Shown here piece by piece: positions 8,531 to 18,200 of a DNA stretch of 64,000 bases (position 1 is its first letter; every line of letters begins with the position of its first letter). Source of the stretch: Bradyrhizobium sp. CB1015 (GTDB lineage: Bacteria > Pseudomonadota > Alphaproteobacteria > Rhizobiales > Xanthobacteraceae); assembly GCF_025200925.1 (NCBI RefSeq), contig NZ_CP104174.1, positions 5,580,001 to 5,644,000 on the forward strand, given 5' to 3'. The position numbers and the translations under genes were made by a program. The notes beneath the pieces were generated by a model. The model did not search any database and was not told the origin of the DNA. It saw nothing but the letters and a program-made list of their open reading frames with translations.

Positions 8531-9568
8531 GTGAAATCGGCAGCGATCGACCATATGATGTCAGCGACGGTGCGGCTCGATACACCGGCGGCAACCCTGA
8601 ATGATCAGATCATCGATCAGGCCACGCAGGTGGCGCGCCTGTTACGCGAGTTCGTGAGGAGCGAGGCGATCGCCCTGATCGCGATGGACCCGATATCCCG
8701 AACCCATCGCCCTCTTGCCGCCGACGGGTACACCGACAGAACGATGTCCTACGTGCTCGACGGATTCCCTAACTCCTGCCCGGCCTACGCGATCGCTCGC
8801 GAGAAAGACACGCATTCGCTGCGCTGGCGGGACTACAAGCGCGACTGGAATCTCTATTTGCCGGATACATTCACCGCTCAAGAATACCTGATGCCGGATG
8901 GCTTCAGGGAAGGCTCGACGATGTGTCTACGAGTCGCGGATGGCCGCTATATCGGGGCCATCCACATGAGCTGGTCCAGGGAGGCGCACGCCAAGGACGA
9001 GCACCGCGAGATGACCGAGCGGTTCCGCCCGATTCTGCTGAACATCTGCGATCAGCTCAGGACACCACAGCTGCTGGCCGATGAGCTGGCGCCAGGCGCC
9101 TATGCCATCGCGGTCTCCCCGAATGGGTTTGCATTTCACCTCCCCAACCGTAGTCCGGGACCGCATCTCGGCGAGGGCGGAGAGCTTCGCCGGCTCGTGC
9201 TGGAGAAGGCGAAATCCCCCAGCGCTCAACGCTTCGTCTGGCCGGACGAGGCCGGCCGCTGTCACCAGGTCACGATCACGCCCTGCCGCGGAAACATCCT
9301 TCTGATCACGGAGCAATGCATTCGCTGGCCGCATAATCTCTCGCTCCGGGAGATTCAGATCCTGCATCTCGTGACCAGCGGCGCCTCAAATCCCAACATC
9401 GCCGAGCAACTCTTCGTGTCGCCCCGCACGGTCTCCACGCACATCGAGCATATCCTCGCAAAGATGAGCTGCGACTCGCGCACGCGACTCGCGGCGCTTG
9501 CGGTGTCCGAAGGACTGCTGCTGGCGGAGTCCCCTTCCCGTCGGTCGCGAAACTTCGCTGGCCATTGA
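8531..9568 (+). CDS. LuxR-family transcriptional regulator with GAF-like sensor part
   Basis: 345 residues from GTG at 8531, which follows TGGAGG at suitable spacing; a TTG at 8498 extends the frame but has no such site. Residues 1-260 look like a GAF-type small-molecule sensor (segments MDPISRTHRP and GREGSTMCLRVADGRYIGAI-like). The C-terminus has a LuxR/FixJ HTH: LSLREIQILHLVTSGASN, then NIAEQLFVSPRTVSTHIEHI. It has no receiver domain. It sits between the divergent amide operon and the amine oxidase region, the two places where the palindrome occurs, so it is the natural candidate for their regulator. This link is inferred from position only. Confidence 0.85.
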   Translation: MKSAAIDHMMSATVRLDTPAATLNDQIIDQATQVARLLREFVRSEAIALIAMDPISRTHRPLAADGYTDRTMSYVLDGFPNSCPAYAIAREKDTHSLRWRDYKRDWNLYLPDTFTAQEYLMPDGFREGSTMCLRVADGRYIGAIHMSWSREAHAKDEHREMTERFRPILLNICDQLRTPQLLADELAPGAYAIAVSPNGFAFHLPNRSPGPHLGEGGELRRLVLEKAKSPSAQRFVWPDEAGRCHQVTITPCRGNILLITEQCIRWPHNLSLREIQILHLVTSGASNPNIAEQLFVSPRTVSTHIEHILAKMSCDSRTRLAALAVSEGLLLAESPSRRSRNFAGH

Positions 9569-9583
9569 TCGGCCGCGACTGTT

Positions 9584-10723
9584 TCAGCCGGATGGCGCGC
9601 CTTGCGCGGGCGCATCCTTCAGAAGCACCACGAGCCCCGCGGCTACGAGGCAGGCAAGGCCGACGCCGGCGAATCCGACGGCATAGGCTGCGAGGCCGAG
9701 GGCGCCGATCCCGGCAGAAGCGATGGCGCCTCCTGCCGGGTGCATCACCGTCATCCAGCCCATCACTCTGCCGACGCGGCGCGTGCCTAGATTTCCGGAC
9801 ATCAGCCTGACCAGCGCAGGGAACGTCAGTGCCGCATCAAGGCCATAGAGCGCGCCGAACCGGGCCAATTCGACGACGCTGAAGCCGGTGAAGGGAAGCC
9901 AGAGCAAGAGGAGCGCGCGGACGACGAAGTAGAGTGCCAGCAGCGTTCGCGCGGGACAACGGTCCGCGAGATACCCGCTCACCACACTCCCTATCGCGCC
10001 GCCGAGCACGACCAACGCCATGACATCGGCACTCGATGCGAGGCCGAGACCCGCGCCCATGCAGAGCATACCGAGCCGGCTGTCGATCAAGCCGGATGTC
10101 GACGCGCCGCAGATGCAGAAGATCATGGCAAGGACCCAGAACTGCCAGGTCTTCTCCTTTGGGCGCGACGACACGTGCCGGTTGGACTTGGACTCGCGTG
10201 GCGAGGCTCCTCGTGGGGATATAGGGTCAAGGGCAACGGCGAACGCCGTGGCGAGCACGCCGACAGCAGCGGCCTGAAATACGAAGCACCAATCGAGCGC
10301 ATTGGCCACGCGCGATGCCAGCAGCAGTCCCGCCGCCGATCCCAGCGGCTGCATCGATACCAGGAGGCCGAAGCGCGTCCCACAATGCGCCGCGCCGTCA
10401 CGACTCCCGACCATTGCGCCCAGAAGGGAGCCGCTGAAAGAGCCACTGAATCCGACGCCCAATCCCCAGGCCACGGTGAGATGCCATGGCGACGCCGCGT
10501 GCGTCGTCGATGCAAGCGATAGCGCCAGGAGAGCCAGACTGGCGACCAACAGCGCTCGAACGCCCCAGCGTTCGATGCTGTACACTGCGAACGGCGATGC
10601 GCACGCAGAGACTGCGATGCCGAGCGTGATCGGCAAGGAGACGTCGGAGGGCTGCAAGCCCAGATCATGCTGGATCGTGACGGCCAGCAACGCGGGGAGG
10701 ACGCGGCGCGGCCGAGCCTGCAA
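9584..10723 (-). CDS. MFS transporter, 5' end probably disrupted by a frameshift
   Basis: 379 residues in the open frame, with about eleven hydrophobic helices and a central hydrophilic loop (around PRGASPRESKSNRH), the pattern of a major facilitator. The frame opens with a TTG and lacks the first helix. A neighbouring frame from an ATG at 10754 supplies MASAIVAFAIFAGSA, a good first helix, running into RRVLPALLAV of the main frame if one base is adjusted near 10715. So either a frameshift mutation or a sequencing error has split the start. It converges with the LuxR gene (16-base gap) and follows the amine oxidase gene on the same strand, suggesting transport of a related amine, amide or acid. 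The substrate is unknown. Confidence 0.7.
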   Translation of the reverse strand: MQARPRRVLPALLAVTIQHDLGLQPSDVSLPITLGIAVSACASPFAVYSIERWGVRALLVASLALLALSLASTTHAASPWHLTVAWGLGVGFSGSFSGSLLGAMVGSRDGAAHCGTRFGLLVSMQPLGSAAGLLLASRVANALDWCFVFQAAAVGVLATAFAVALDPISPRGASPRESKSNRHVSSRPKEKTWQFWVLAMIFCICGASTSGLIDSRLGMLCMGAGLGLASSADVMALVVLGGAIGSVVSGYLADRCPARTLLALYFVVRALLLLWLPFTGFSVVELARFGALYGLDAALTFPALVRLMSGNLGTRRVGRVMGWMTVMHPAGGAIASAGIGALGLAAYAVGFAGVGLACLVAAGLVVLLKDAPAQGAPSG

Positions 10724-10854
10724 AAATCGCGAAAGCGACGATCGCGGAGGCCATCGACCTGGAGCACGCTACCCTTCCAACGGAGGAGCCACGACCGGCC
10801 CACGATGCCGGTCGGACGGGCTGGAATGCGAGGGGTCCAGTGGCGAGCCGCGCC

Positions 10855-12813
10855 CTACTCGGCGGCCTGCGCATGACAACTCGCGGCGTTCCTGTCGGGC
10901 GCGAGATCGATGCCAGGATTGCGATCGAAGAAGCCGCTGGGCATCAGCTTGAAGCCGGTGAAGATGCAGGGTTGAACGGGAAAGTCCTCAGGGCGGACCT
11001 GATGGTGAAGACCGAAGACGTGCCAGAGCACGATATCGGTGTTCTCGATGTTCCGGTTCTTCCTGACGAAATCGGAGACACCTCCCGTTCCATCCGAATG
11101 GTTCATGTGTTCGCCAGCCGGATATCGCTCTTCGGGATCGAAGGCCGTCACCCAGAGCTGGTTCTTGATGAAGGTCGACCGCCTGCCCGACGGCGACTCC
11201 GGATGGATGAACGGTGTCACGGGATGACTGGCCTCGAGCTTGTAGCCTGTCGGCGTGCCAACCCAGTTCTTGCGATTGGGATTGATAACTTTCCAGGCCC
11301 GATGCGTCGCGGGGTTCACCTGGCGGCACCCGCCAAGCTCGGTCTTGAGAACCGTCTCCTCCTCGTAGAAACCGTTGCCATAGGCATTGTCCGGCCCCCA
11401 AGGATCGGCCTTCGTGTTGAGCTCGACGACACTGTTGTCGTCACCATCGATATTCATGTCGAGCCGTGCGCAAAAGATGTGCTGGTGAATGTGACCGACG
11501 ACGCCGGGGGCGACCTCCTTGCCGTACTTGCCGGGCTGACCCGGATGGCAGGCGGCCGTGTTGATGATGCCGGTCGCCTTCAACTCGAACTGGATCGAGC
11601 CGTCCGTATGGAAGTACCAGAACAGGCCATATTCGTAGTTGGCGACCGTCGCGATGCAGGAGACCACCAGCCTGCGGGCGCGGCGCGATTCGACGTTGTT
11701 GGAGCGGAAGTCCCAATGCTTCCATAGTAAGCCGGCATCCTCCTCATGGATGCAGATCGCGTTTTCGATGGTGATGACGTTGCCGTCCATCGTCGCGAGA
11801 TGTGCATCGAGATAGGCGATGGCACCGAGGCAATCACAGCCGAGCTTCAGCGAGTTAGCGAGCTTGCCTATGCCGTACTCACCGATGTCGAAGACGTTCT
11901 TCCGGAAATGCCCCTTGTCCGTGGTGCCGTAGGGGACGACCATTTCCACCAGCGATGCGCGGTGCGCGATCGGCCGCCCGTCATAGCTGATATCGTGCAG
12001 AGTCAGGCCTTCGCGGGAATTGAAACCGACGAGCACCGACCAGCGGTCCCATTCCAGCCGATGTCCATCGAGCCTGAACGAAACGCCCTCGGGCTGAACG
12101 ATATTGAGCGGCTTGTAAGGGGTGCGCGGATTCTCGATGAATTCCGCCTCGTAATTCACCTCCGTCTTCGGAATCGGGATGATCTCGTGGTCGTCGACGC
12201 GGATGATCTCGTAGGTCTTGATGTCGACCACGGCGTTCAGTCCGCCGATGGGGTGCGCGTAGAGATTGTCGTTCTCTCGTAGACGTACCCAAGCGAAGAC
12301 GTGGGCGAGATAGCGACCGTCCTCGCCCGGAATGTCAAAATTTCCCGCCGACCACGGATCGATGCAAACGAGTGACATGTCCTCGATGCCCCGCTTCTTG
12401 CAGGCGGCAATGAACTCGGGAGCCGCGCGAACGGCGTCTTCGATGGCCGTGAACTGCTCGAGCTGGATCATCGGCTTGGCCGACGGAAGATAGCTGGAGG
12501 TGAGGATTTTCTGCTCGGTCAGGGAAATGGTTAGCCGCCAGATCCCGTCCTGCCTGACCTGAAACAGATTGACCCGTGCAGTTCTGTCGATCGGATCTCC
12601 GGAGCTGTACCGACGAACAACTGCCTTTTCCGGCTCCAGAAGCTCGATCGTCTCAAAGAGAAAGTCTGCACCGTATTGCGGATCCTTGCGGACGATCTCG
12701 ACGATACCACGAATCTCGGCAGCGGTCAGGGGATCAAGAGGATGCTTCACGCTATCCTGCGGTAGGAGATCCGACGAGCAGGTGCAGGACGATGGAGCAG
12801 CGACCGTATCCAT
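10855..12813 (-). CDS. Copper-containing (TPQ) primary amine oxidase
   Basis: 652 residues, the usual size. It would oxidise a primary amine to aldehyde, ammonia and hydrogen peroxide. The cofactor site NYEYG has the tyrosine that becomes topaquinone at Tyr393. The catalytic base is Asp309 in NVFDIGEYG. Copper ligands are the two histidines of HQH at 443 and 445 and the histidine in GLHHQVRPEDFPVQP near 600. No signal peptide is evident, so it is likely cytoplasmic. The ATG at 12813 follows AAGGGAG. A near copy of the 8077 palindrome lies 192 bases upstream. Linked to amide import and DMFase genes, it may consume the amine product, although these enzymes act on primary amines and not on dimethylamine. 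Confidence 0.93.
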   Translation of the reverse strand: MDTVAAPSSCTCSSDLLPQDSVKHPLDPLTAAEIRGIVEIVRKDPQYGADFLFETIELLEPEKAVVRRYSSGDPIDRTARVNLFQVRQDGIWRLTISLTEQKILTSSYLPSAKPMIQLEQFTAIEDAVRAAPEFIAACKKRGIEDMSLVCIDPWSAGNFDIPGEDGRYLAHVFAWVRLRENDNLYAHPIGGLNAVVDIKTYEIIRVDDHEIIPIPKTEVNYEAEFIENPRTPYKPLNIVQPEGVSFRLDGHRLEWDRWSVLVGFNSREGLTLHDISYDGRPIAHRASLVEMVVPYGTTDKGHFRKNVFDIGEYGIGKLANSLKLGCDCLGAIAYLDAHLATMDGNVITIENAICIHEEDAGLLWKHWDFRSNNVESRRARRLVVSCIATVANYEYGLFWYFHTDGSIQFELKATGIINTAACHPGQPGKYGKEVAPGVVGHIHQHIFCARLDMNIDGDDNSVVELNTKADPWGPDNAYGNGFYEEETVLKTELGGCRQVNPATHRAWKVINPNRKNWVGTPTGYKLEASHPVTPFIHPESPSGRRSTFIKNQLWVTAFDPEERYPAGEHMNHSDGTGGVSDFVRKNRNIENTDIVLWHVFGLHHQVRPEDFPVQPCIFTGFKLMPSGFFDRNPGIDLAPDRNAASCHAQAAE

Positions 12814-13004
12814 TATCTATCTCCCTTGGTCGCCAACGGATCGGGCGCGAGCGCAATCCGGAGATCGCAGACCCGCCCTCGTCAGCAACGTCAAACCACG
12901 TCAGCACCACAGCTGGATGCAACCATGGTCGCTTTCCGAGCGAACGACGGCGTGCCGTTCGCAACAAGCCGTTCGCCAAGCTTCCGCTCCGCGTGGTTCT
13001 CCGA

Positions 13005-13028
13005 CAATACGTCAGTTGACCGATTCTG
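13005..13028. promoter_or_regulatory. Second copy of the candidate operator
   Basis: AATACGTCAGTTGACCGATT matches the palindrome at 8077-8100 except for a T in the core and a C further on. It lies between the divergent amine oxidase gene (192 bases upstream of its start) and the acyl-CoA synthetase gene (about 90 bases upstream of its start), so it could serve either or both. Its distance to the minus-strand gene nearly equals that of the first site. Confidence 0.62.
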
Positions 13029-13116
13029 CAGGTTCGGGCGTGCTGCTATCAGACGGATTAGCAACTTGCGATCGGCGCTACGTAGCCGCCGGGTTTCTCT
13101 GAGAGGTCGTGACTCC

Positions 13117-14778
13117 GTGAGTGAAGGACAAAATCCGTATGGTGTAGGCCTGGATAAGTGTCCGGCCAATTTCCTGCCTTTGACGCCGCTGAGCTTCCTC
13201 GCGCGCAGCGCGGCGGTCTATCCCGATCACGTCAGCACGGTCTATGAGGGCCGCAGCTTCACCTGGGCGCAGACCTATGAGCGCTGCAGGCGGTTTGCGT
13301 CCTGGCTCGCAGGCAAGGGCATCGGCGTCGGCGACACCGTCGCGGCGATGCTGCCGAACATTCCCGCGATGAACGAGGCGCACTTCGCCGTGCCGATGAC
13401 CGGCGCCGTGCTCAACGCGCTCAACATCCGGCTCGATGCGCCTTCGATCGCGTTCCAGCTCGACCATGGCGGCGCCAGGATCATCCTGGTCGATCCGGAG
13501 TTTTCAGGCGTGATTGCCGAGGCGCTGGCGCGGATGAATGGCCCCAAGCCGCTGGTGGTCGACGTCGACGATGCATCGTTCAAGGGCGGCACGCGCATCG
13601 GCGAGATCGAGTATGAGGCAGCCCTCGCCCAAGGCGATCCAGGTTTCGCGCCGATCACGCCGAGCGATGAATGGGACGCGATCGCGCTGAGCTACACCTC
13701 GGGCACGACGGGCAATCCCAAAGGCGTCGTCACCCATCATCGCGGCGCCTATCTGAACGCCGTCAGCAACATCCTCGCCGGCAATCTCGGCCAGCATCCG
13801 GTCTATCTCTGGACGCTGCCGATGTTCCACTGCAACGGCTGGTGCTTTCCGTGGACCATTGCGGCGGCCGCCGGCGTCAATGTCTGCCTGCGCAAGGTCG
13901 AGCCGACCAGGATCTTCGAGCTGATCAAGCGCCACGGCGTCACCCACATGTGCGGCGCGCCGATCGTCTACAACACGCTGATCAACGCCCCCGATGCGCC
14001 CAAGGAAACGTCAACCGGCAGTGCCGCCCGCCGCGTCGTCGGCCTGATCGCGGGTGCAGCGCCGCCGGTCGCGGTGCTGGAAGGCGCCGAAAGCATCGGC
14101 ATCAAGCTCACCCACGTCTACGGCCTGACCGAGGTCTACGGGCCCGCCTCGGTCTGCGCCGAGCAGCCGGGCTGGGACGAGCTCCCCGCGCCTGAGCGCG
14201 CCCGCATGAAGCGCCGGCAGGGCGTGCCCTACCCGCTCCAGGAAGCCGTCACCGTGATCAATCCGCAAACGATGCAGGAGGTCCCGCGCGACGGCGAGAC
14301 CATCGGCGAGGTCATGTTCCGCGGCAACATCGTGATGAAGGGTTATCTGAAGAACGAGAAGGCGACCAAGGAAGCCTTCGAAGGCGGCTGGTTTCACACC
14401 GGCGATCTCGGCGTGCTCGACGAGCACGGCTACGTCATCATCAAGGACCGCTCCAAGGACATCATCATCTCCGGCGGCGAGAATATCTCCTCGGTGGAGG
14501 TCGAGGACGTCCTCTACAAGCACCCGGCCGTGCTGTTCGCCGCCGTGGTGGCAAAGCCCGATCCGAAATGGGGCGAAGTGCCCTGCGCCTTCGTCGAGCT
14601 GAAGGACGGCGCCAGCGCGAGCGAGGCCGAGATCATCGCCTTCTGCCGTTCGCACATGAGCGGCTTCAAGACGCCGAAGGCCGTCGTGTTCGGGCCGATC
14701 CCGAAGACGTCCACCGGCAAGATCCAGAAATTCCTGCTGCGCAACGAGGTCGGCTCGGTGAAGGCGATCTCGGCGTGA
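13117..14778 (+). CDS. AMP-binding acyl-CoA synthetase
   Basis: 553 residues from GTG at 13117, about ten bases after GAGAGG; an upstream open frame to 12826 is antisense to the amine oxidase leader and not credible. It would activate a carboxylic acid to an acyl-CoA through an acyl-adenylate. The phosphate-binding loop is YTSGTTGNPKGV at about residue 193. The hinge region reads TGDLGVLDEHGYV, then KDIIISGGENIS. The catalytic lysine is Lys535 in STGKIQKF. It resembles the broad FadD/DmdB-type medium-chain ligases, and the acid is not predictable. It is divergent from the amine oxidase gene across the 13005 palindrome, so it may activate the acid derived from the aldehyde product. It ends at the terminator at 14874. 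Confidence 0.88.
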   Translation: MSEGQNPYGVGLDKCPANFLPLTPLSFLARSAAVYPDHVSTVYEGRSFTWAQTYERCRRFASWLAGKGIGVGDTVAAMLPNIPAMNEAHFAVPMTGAVLNALNIRLDAPSIAFQLDHGGARIILVDPEFSGVIAEALARMNGPKPLVVDVDDASFKGGTRIGEIEYEAALAQGDPGFAPITPSDEWDAIALSYTSGTTGNPKGVVTHHRGAYLNAVSNILAGNLGQHPVYLWTLPMFHCNGWCFPWTIAAAAGVNVCLRKVEPTRIFELIKRHGVTHMCGAPIVYNTLINAPDAPKETSTGSAARRVVGLIAGAAPPVAVLEGAESIGIKLTHVYGLTEVYGPASVCAEQPGWDELPAPERARMKRRQGVPYPLQEAVTVINPQTMQEVPRDGETIGEVMFRGNIVMKGYLKNEKATKEAFEGGWFHTGDLGVLDEHGYVIIKDRSKDIIISGGENISSVEVEDVLYKHPAVLFAAVVAKPDPKWGEVPCAFVELKDGASASEAEIIAFCRSHMSGFKTPKAVVFGPIPKTSTGKIQKFLLRNEVGSVKAISA

Positions 14779-14873
14779 GCCCGAACGCAGCGGCGACGCG
14801 GTTGCGCATATCGCCAGTGGCTAAGTCGCAGCAAATGGCAGCAGGCGCCCCACTTAGCACCCCTCCCTCCACT

Positions 14874-14910
14874 GCCCGGAGTTCTCACGAGCTCCGGGCG
14901 CATTTTTCCA
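14874..14910 (+). terminator. Rho-independent terminator after the acyl-CoA synthetase gene
   Basis: GCCCGGAG (14874-14881) pairs perfectly with CTCCGGGC (14892-14899) around a ten-base loop and is followed by a TTTTT tract at 14903-14907. The hairpin lies 96 bases after the stop. The remaining sequence up to 15211 shows no gene I can support. Confidence 0.75.
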
Positions 14911-15211
14911 TTTTTCGGGACACGAACATCTCGATCCGATGGTGTGACGACGGCAATTGCAGGGATCAGCATCTCGGCCGGGATGCTACAGCGCGCGAAT
15001 TCGGTTGGTTTCGAGGCTCCGGCTCAAGGGCCTCCCGGTCTGCGTTGACGCTCAACTTGGCGAGCGCGACTAACATGCACCAGAGCGTATCCCGCGACGA
15101 CAGCCGGAGCGCCTCCTGAATGTGCCCTCGACCTCCTCGCTTCGTCCCGTTATCGATTCCCGCGTGGCCCCTCGCGTCCTGCTCGTTTTCAGTCAACGAC
15201 AATGCAACGCT

Positions 15212-18200
15212 TCAAATCAGCCAGTCATGAGGTGCAAGTCCGGTGGCGTGATGCGGACCGTTATTGCCGTGATTGGCCGCATGTTCGTCCAGTGCATTGG
15301 GGAGGATTGTGACGAGGATATCGGGGGTGGTCGCCTGACCGTGCTGGACGTTTGGATCGAGCGGAATGTGGACCTCTCTGGGCTCAACGGCGGCGACGAG
15401 AGTGAAAGGAGTTGCATCGCTATCGAAGCGGAACACCCGTTCTTGATCCGCACCGCCGGTCTCGAACGCAGATTTAGCCGGCTGTGCGGCTGCTAATTCG
15501 ATTGCAGCAGGTTGCGTAGCCTGCTGCGAGTTTCCGTTTCCGGCGCTATCGCCCCTTGCAGTGCTCGATTCGGCAATCTCGGTTGCTGCTGATACGTCTG
15601 CAGGGCTCGAGGGGAAATTGTGTTCCGAATTGCCGTGATGCAGGTCGGCCAGTTTTGCCGTAGTCGCTGCTGTCGACGCGCTTGCGTCCGGAGCACGATG
15701 ATTGGCGCCATCGCCGACACCGTTTCCGAATATGAAATCAGTTTCACCCAACTCGGTGGTTGCCCCCGCCTTTGCAGGCTCCGGCTCTGCGGCGTGTTGC
15801 GTGCTACCGCGGTCTGCGCTACCAGCCGTTGCAACACTCTCGTCTGCTTCCGGCCCGTGGGCAGAGGTCAAATGCCCCCATTTGTTGCTGTGTTCCACGC
15901 CGCTGGGCTCTGCCATCGTCGCTGACCCAGGCGTATCGGCCGGAGTCCAGGAATGATGCTCATTGTCATTGCCGACGCCGTTGCCCGGTACGGCCTTCGC
16001 TTCGGCCGTTTCCGTGGCCGCCGTTGCCGACCCTCGCTCCGACGCGTGCAAGTTGCTGTGGTCCAGGCCGCCTGGTTCGACCGTTTTCGCTGGCCCTGAC
16101 GAACCGTCCGAAGCCGGTGAATCATGCGCGTTGTCATTGCCGGCGTGATTGCCCGGCTTCACTTCGGCCACATCTCTGGCGGCCGTGGCCGACCCTCGCT
16201 CCGACGCGTGCAAGTTGCTGTGGTCCAGGCCGCCCGGTTCGGCCGTTTTCGCCGGCCCTGACGAACCCTCCGAAGCCGGTGAATCATGCGCGTTGTCATT
16301 GCCGGCGCGATTACCCGGCTTCACTTCGGCCACATCTCTGGCGGCCGTTGCCGCCCCTCGCTCCGACGCGTGCAAGTTGCTGTGGTCCAGGCCGCCCGGT
16401 TCGGCCGTTTTCGCCGGCCCTGGCGAACCCTCCGAAGCCGGTGAATCATGCGCGTTGTCATTGCCGGCGCGATTGCCCGGCTTCACTTCGGCCACATCTC
16501 TGGCGGCCGTTGCCGACCCTCGCTCCGACGCGTGCAAGTTGCTGTGGTCCAGGCCGCCTGGTTCGGCCGCTTTCGCTGGCCCTGACGACCCCTCCGAAGC
16601 CAGTGAATCATGCGCGTTGTCATTGCCGGCGCGATTACCCGGTATGGACTTCAGTTCGGCCACATCTCTGCCGGCCGCCCTCGCAGACATTTGCTCGGGA
16701 GCGTGCTGCCCTTCGCGGTCGCCCCTGTCGGCTGTCGCGAGGCTCGATTCATCAAACTCGGCTGCTTCCGGTGCCTTTGTAGACGTTGGGTTCACCGGCC
16801 TGCCATGTTCCACGCGGTCTGTTTCTGCCGTCTTCGCCGACCTTCCCGGAGGGTCCGAAGCCGTGGATTGATGCCCGTTCTCATCACCGACATCGCTCCC
16901 AGGCATGAAGCCAGCTTCTGTCTGCTCCGGACCTGCTTCCTTTGCAGGCCATGGCTCCAGAACATGCTGTGAGTTACCGCCGCTCGCGCTACCGGCCGCT
17001 GCGATGCCAGGGCCGGTACCTGCATCGATCCGCTGACTCTTCGATGTGGAACTTTCAACCGCGGTGGCCGTCGCAGCATGAACAAGCACGATCGGTGGTA
17101 CATGAGCCGACCCGCCATCGGCACTCTCATCCGTTGTACGGGCCGGCGCGAATTCGGTCCTCCAGCCGACATCAGCCAGAATGTCCCAAACTCCAGCGGT
17201 CCCCAGTGCGCTCTCGCTCGTCCCGATAATTGTATCGGCACTGTCCGTACTCAGAACAGTTTCGGTTGCAGTCAACGATGTCAGCGTGTCTTCGAGCTGC
17301 TCCAAGGTGACAGCGGCAGCCGCGCCCGTCGGCTGGCCGAAGAAATCCGATTCTGCAATGGATACAATCCCCCGCAAATGGATTTCCAACAGGTCGCGAT
17401 TTCCGATGTCCAGAACATGATCCGTCGCATTCACATAGACGATCGTTTCATTGCTTGCGGAGTCGAAGATCCAGGCGACGGTGTGTGGCGGTATGGACTT
17501 GCTTGCTGCTGTCATATGAAGCCAGGCAAGCGCTCCGAAAGCCGCAAGATTGATCCTGCTCGGCCCAGATGCGAAATTGAAGACAGAGCCCGAAAAGGTA
17601 GAATTGGAATCGGTCGGGAAGCGATGAACAACGCTTTCAGCGACGTTGCCGTCCATCAGCTGATCGCGGCTATATCCACCAATACCGGCATCGGTGCCAT
17701 CACTTATGTGGCCCCGAGTGCCTTGTCCGGCGACGCTTTCGTTTTCAGTGGTTACAAACGCGGAAGCCAGGCGAGAATCGTGCGCAAGGAAACCCCGGAC
17801 TGAGTTCTCGACATGATTATCGTCGGCATTGGTGATCGCGGCCAGCTTCGTGGCCGCATTATCTCCGGTAATGTCCACGAAACTGTCGAGCGACACTTTG
17901 GCCGGCTCATGCGACAGCAAGGCCAAGTGGGGATCGTTCAGTGCGTAGATCAACGCACCGGTCAGAGTGGCGAAAGTACCATACCCCGCGTGAATCAACG
18001 TCGGATTCGGTGTAAGCCGCGAGAATAGATTTTCCGCGGTGGGGTCGCCTCCAATCTGCGCGTCGTTCATTCCTCGCACGTAAGGCGTGGCCAGATCGCG
18101 CGTGCTTGATCCAACAGAACTGTAATCCTTCGATTTCGAGCCTGCGGATTGCTCAGCGCTGCGCAGCGCTTCCATTGCCGATGCAGCGATTGAGATTTGG

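Noticed and set aside
15990..16650. Regular repeats as a possible CRISPR array
   Set aside because: Units are 162 bases with almost no variable spacer and are part of an open reading frame; no cas genes are nearby.
15760..16871. Long Pro/Cys-rich plus-strand frames over the tandem repeats
   Set aside because: The repeat period is a multiple of three, so all frames stay open; the minus-strand frame continues into recognisable domains and these do not.
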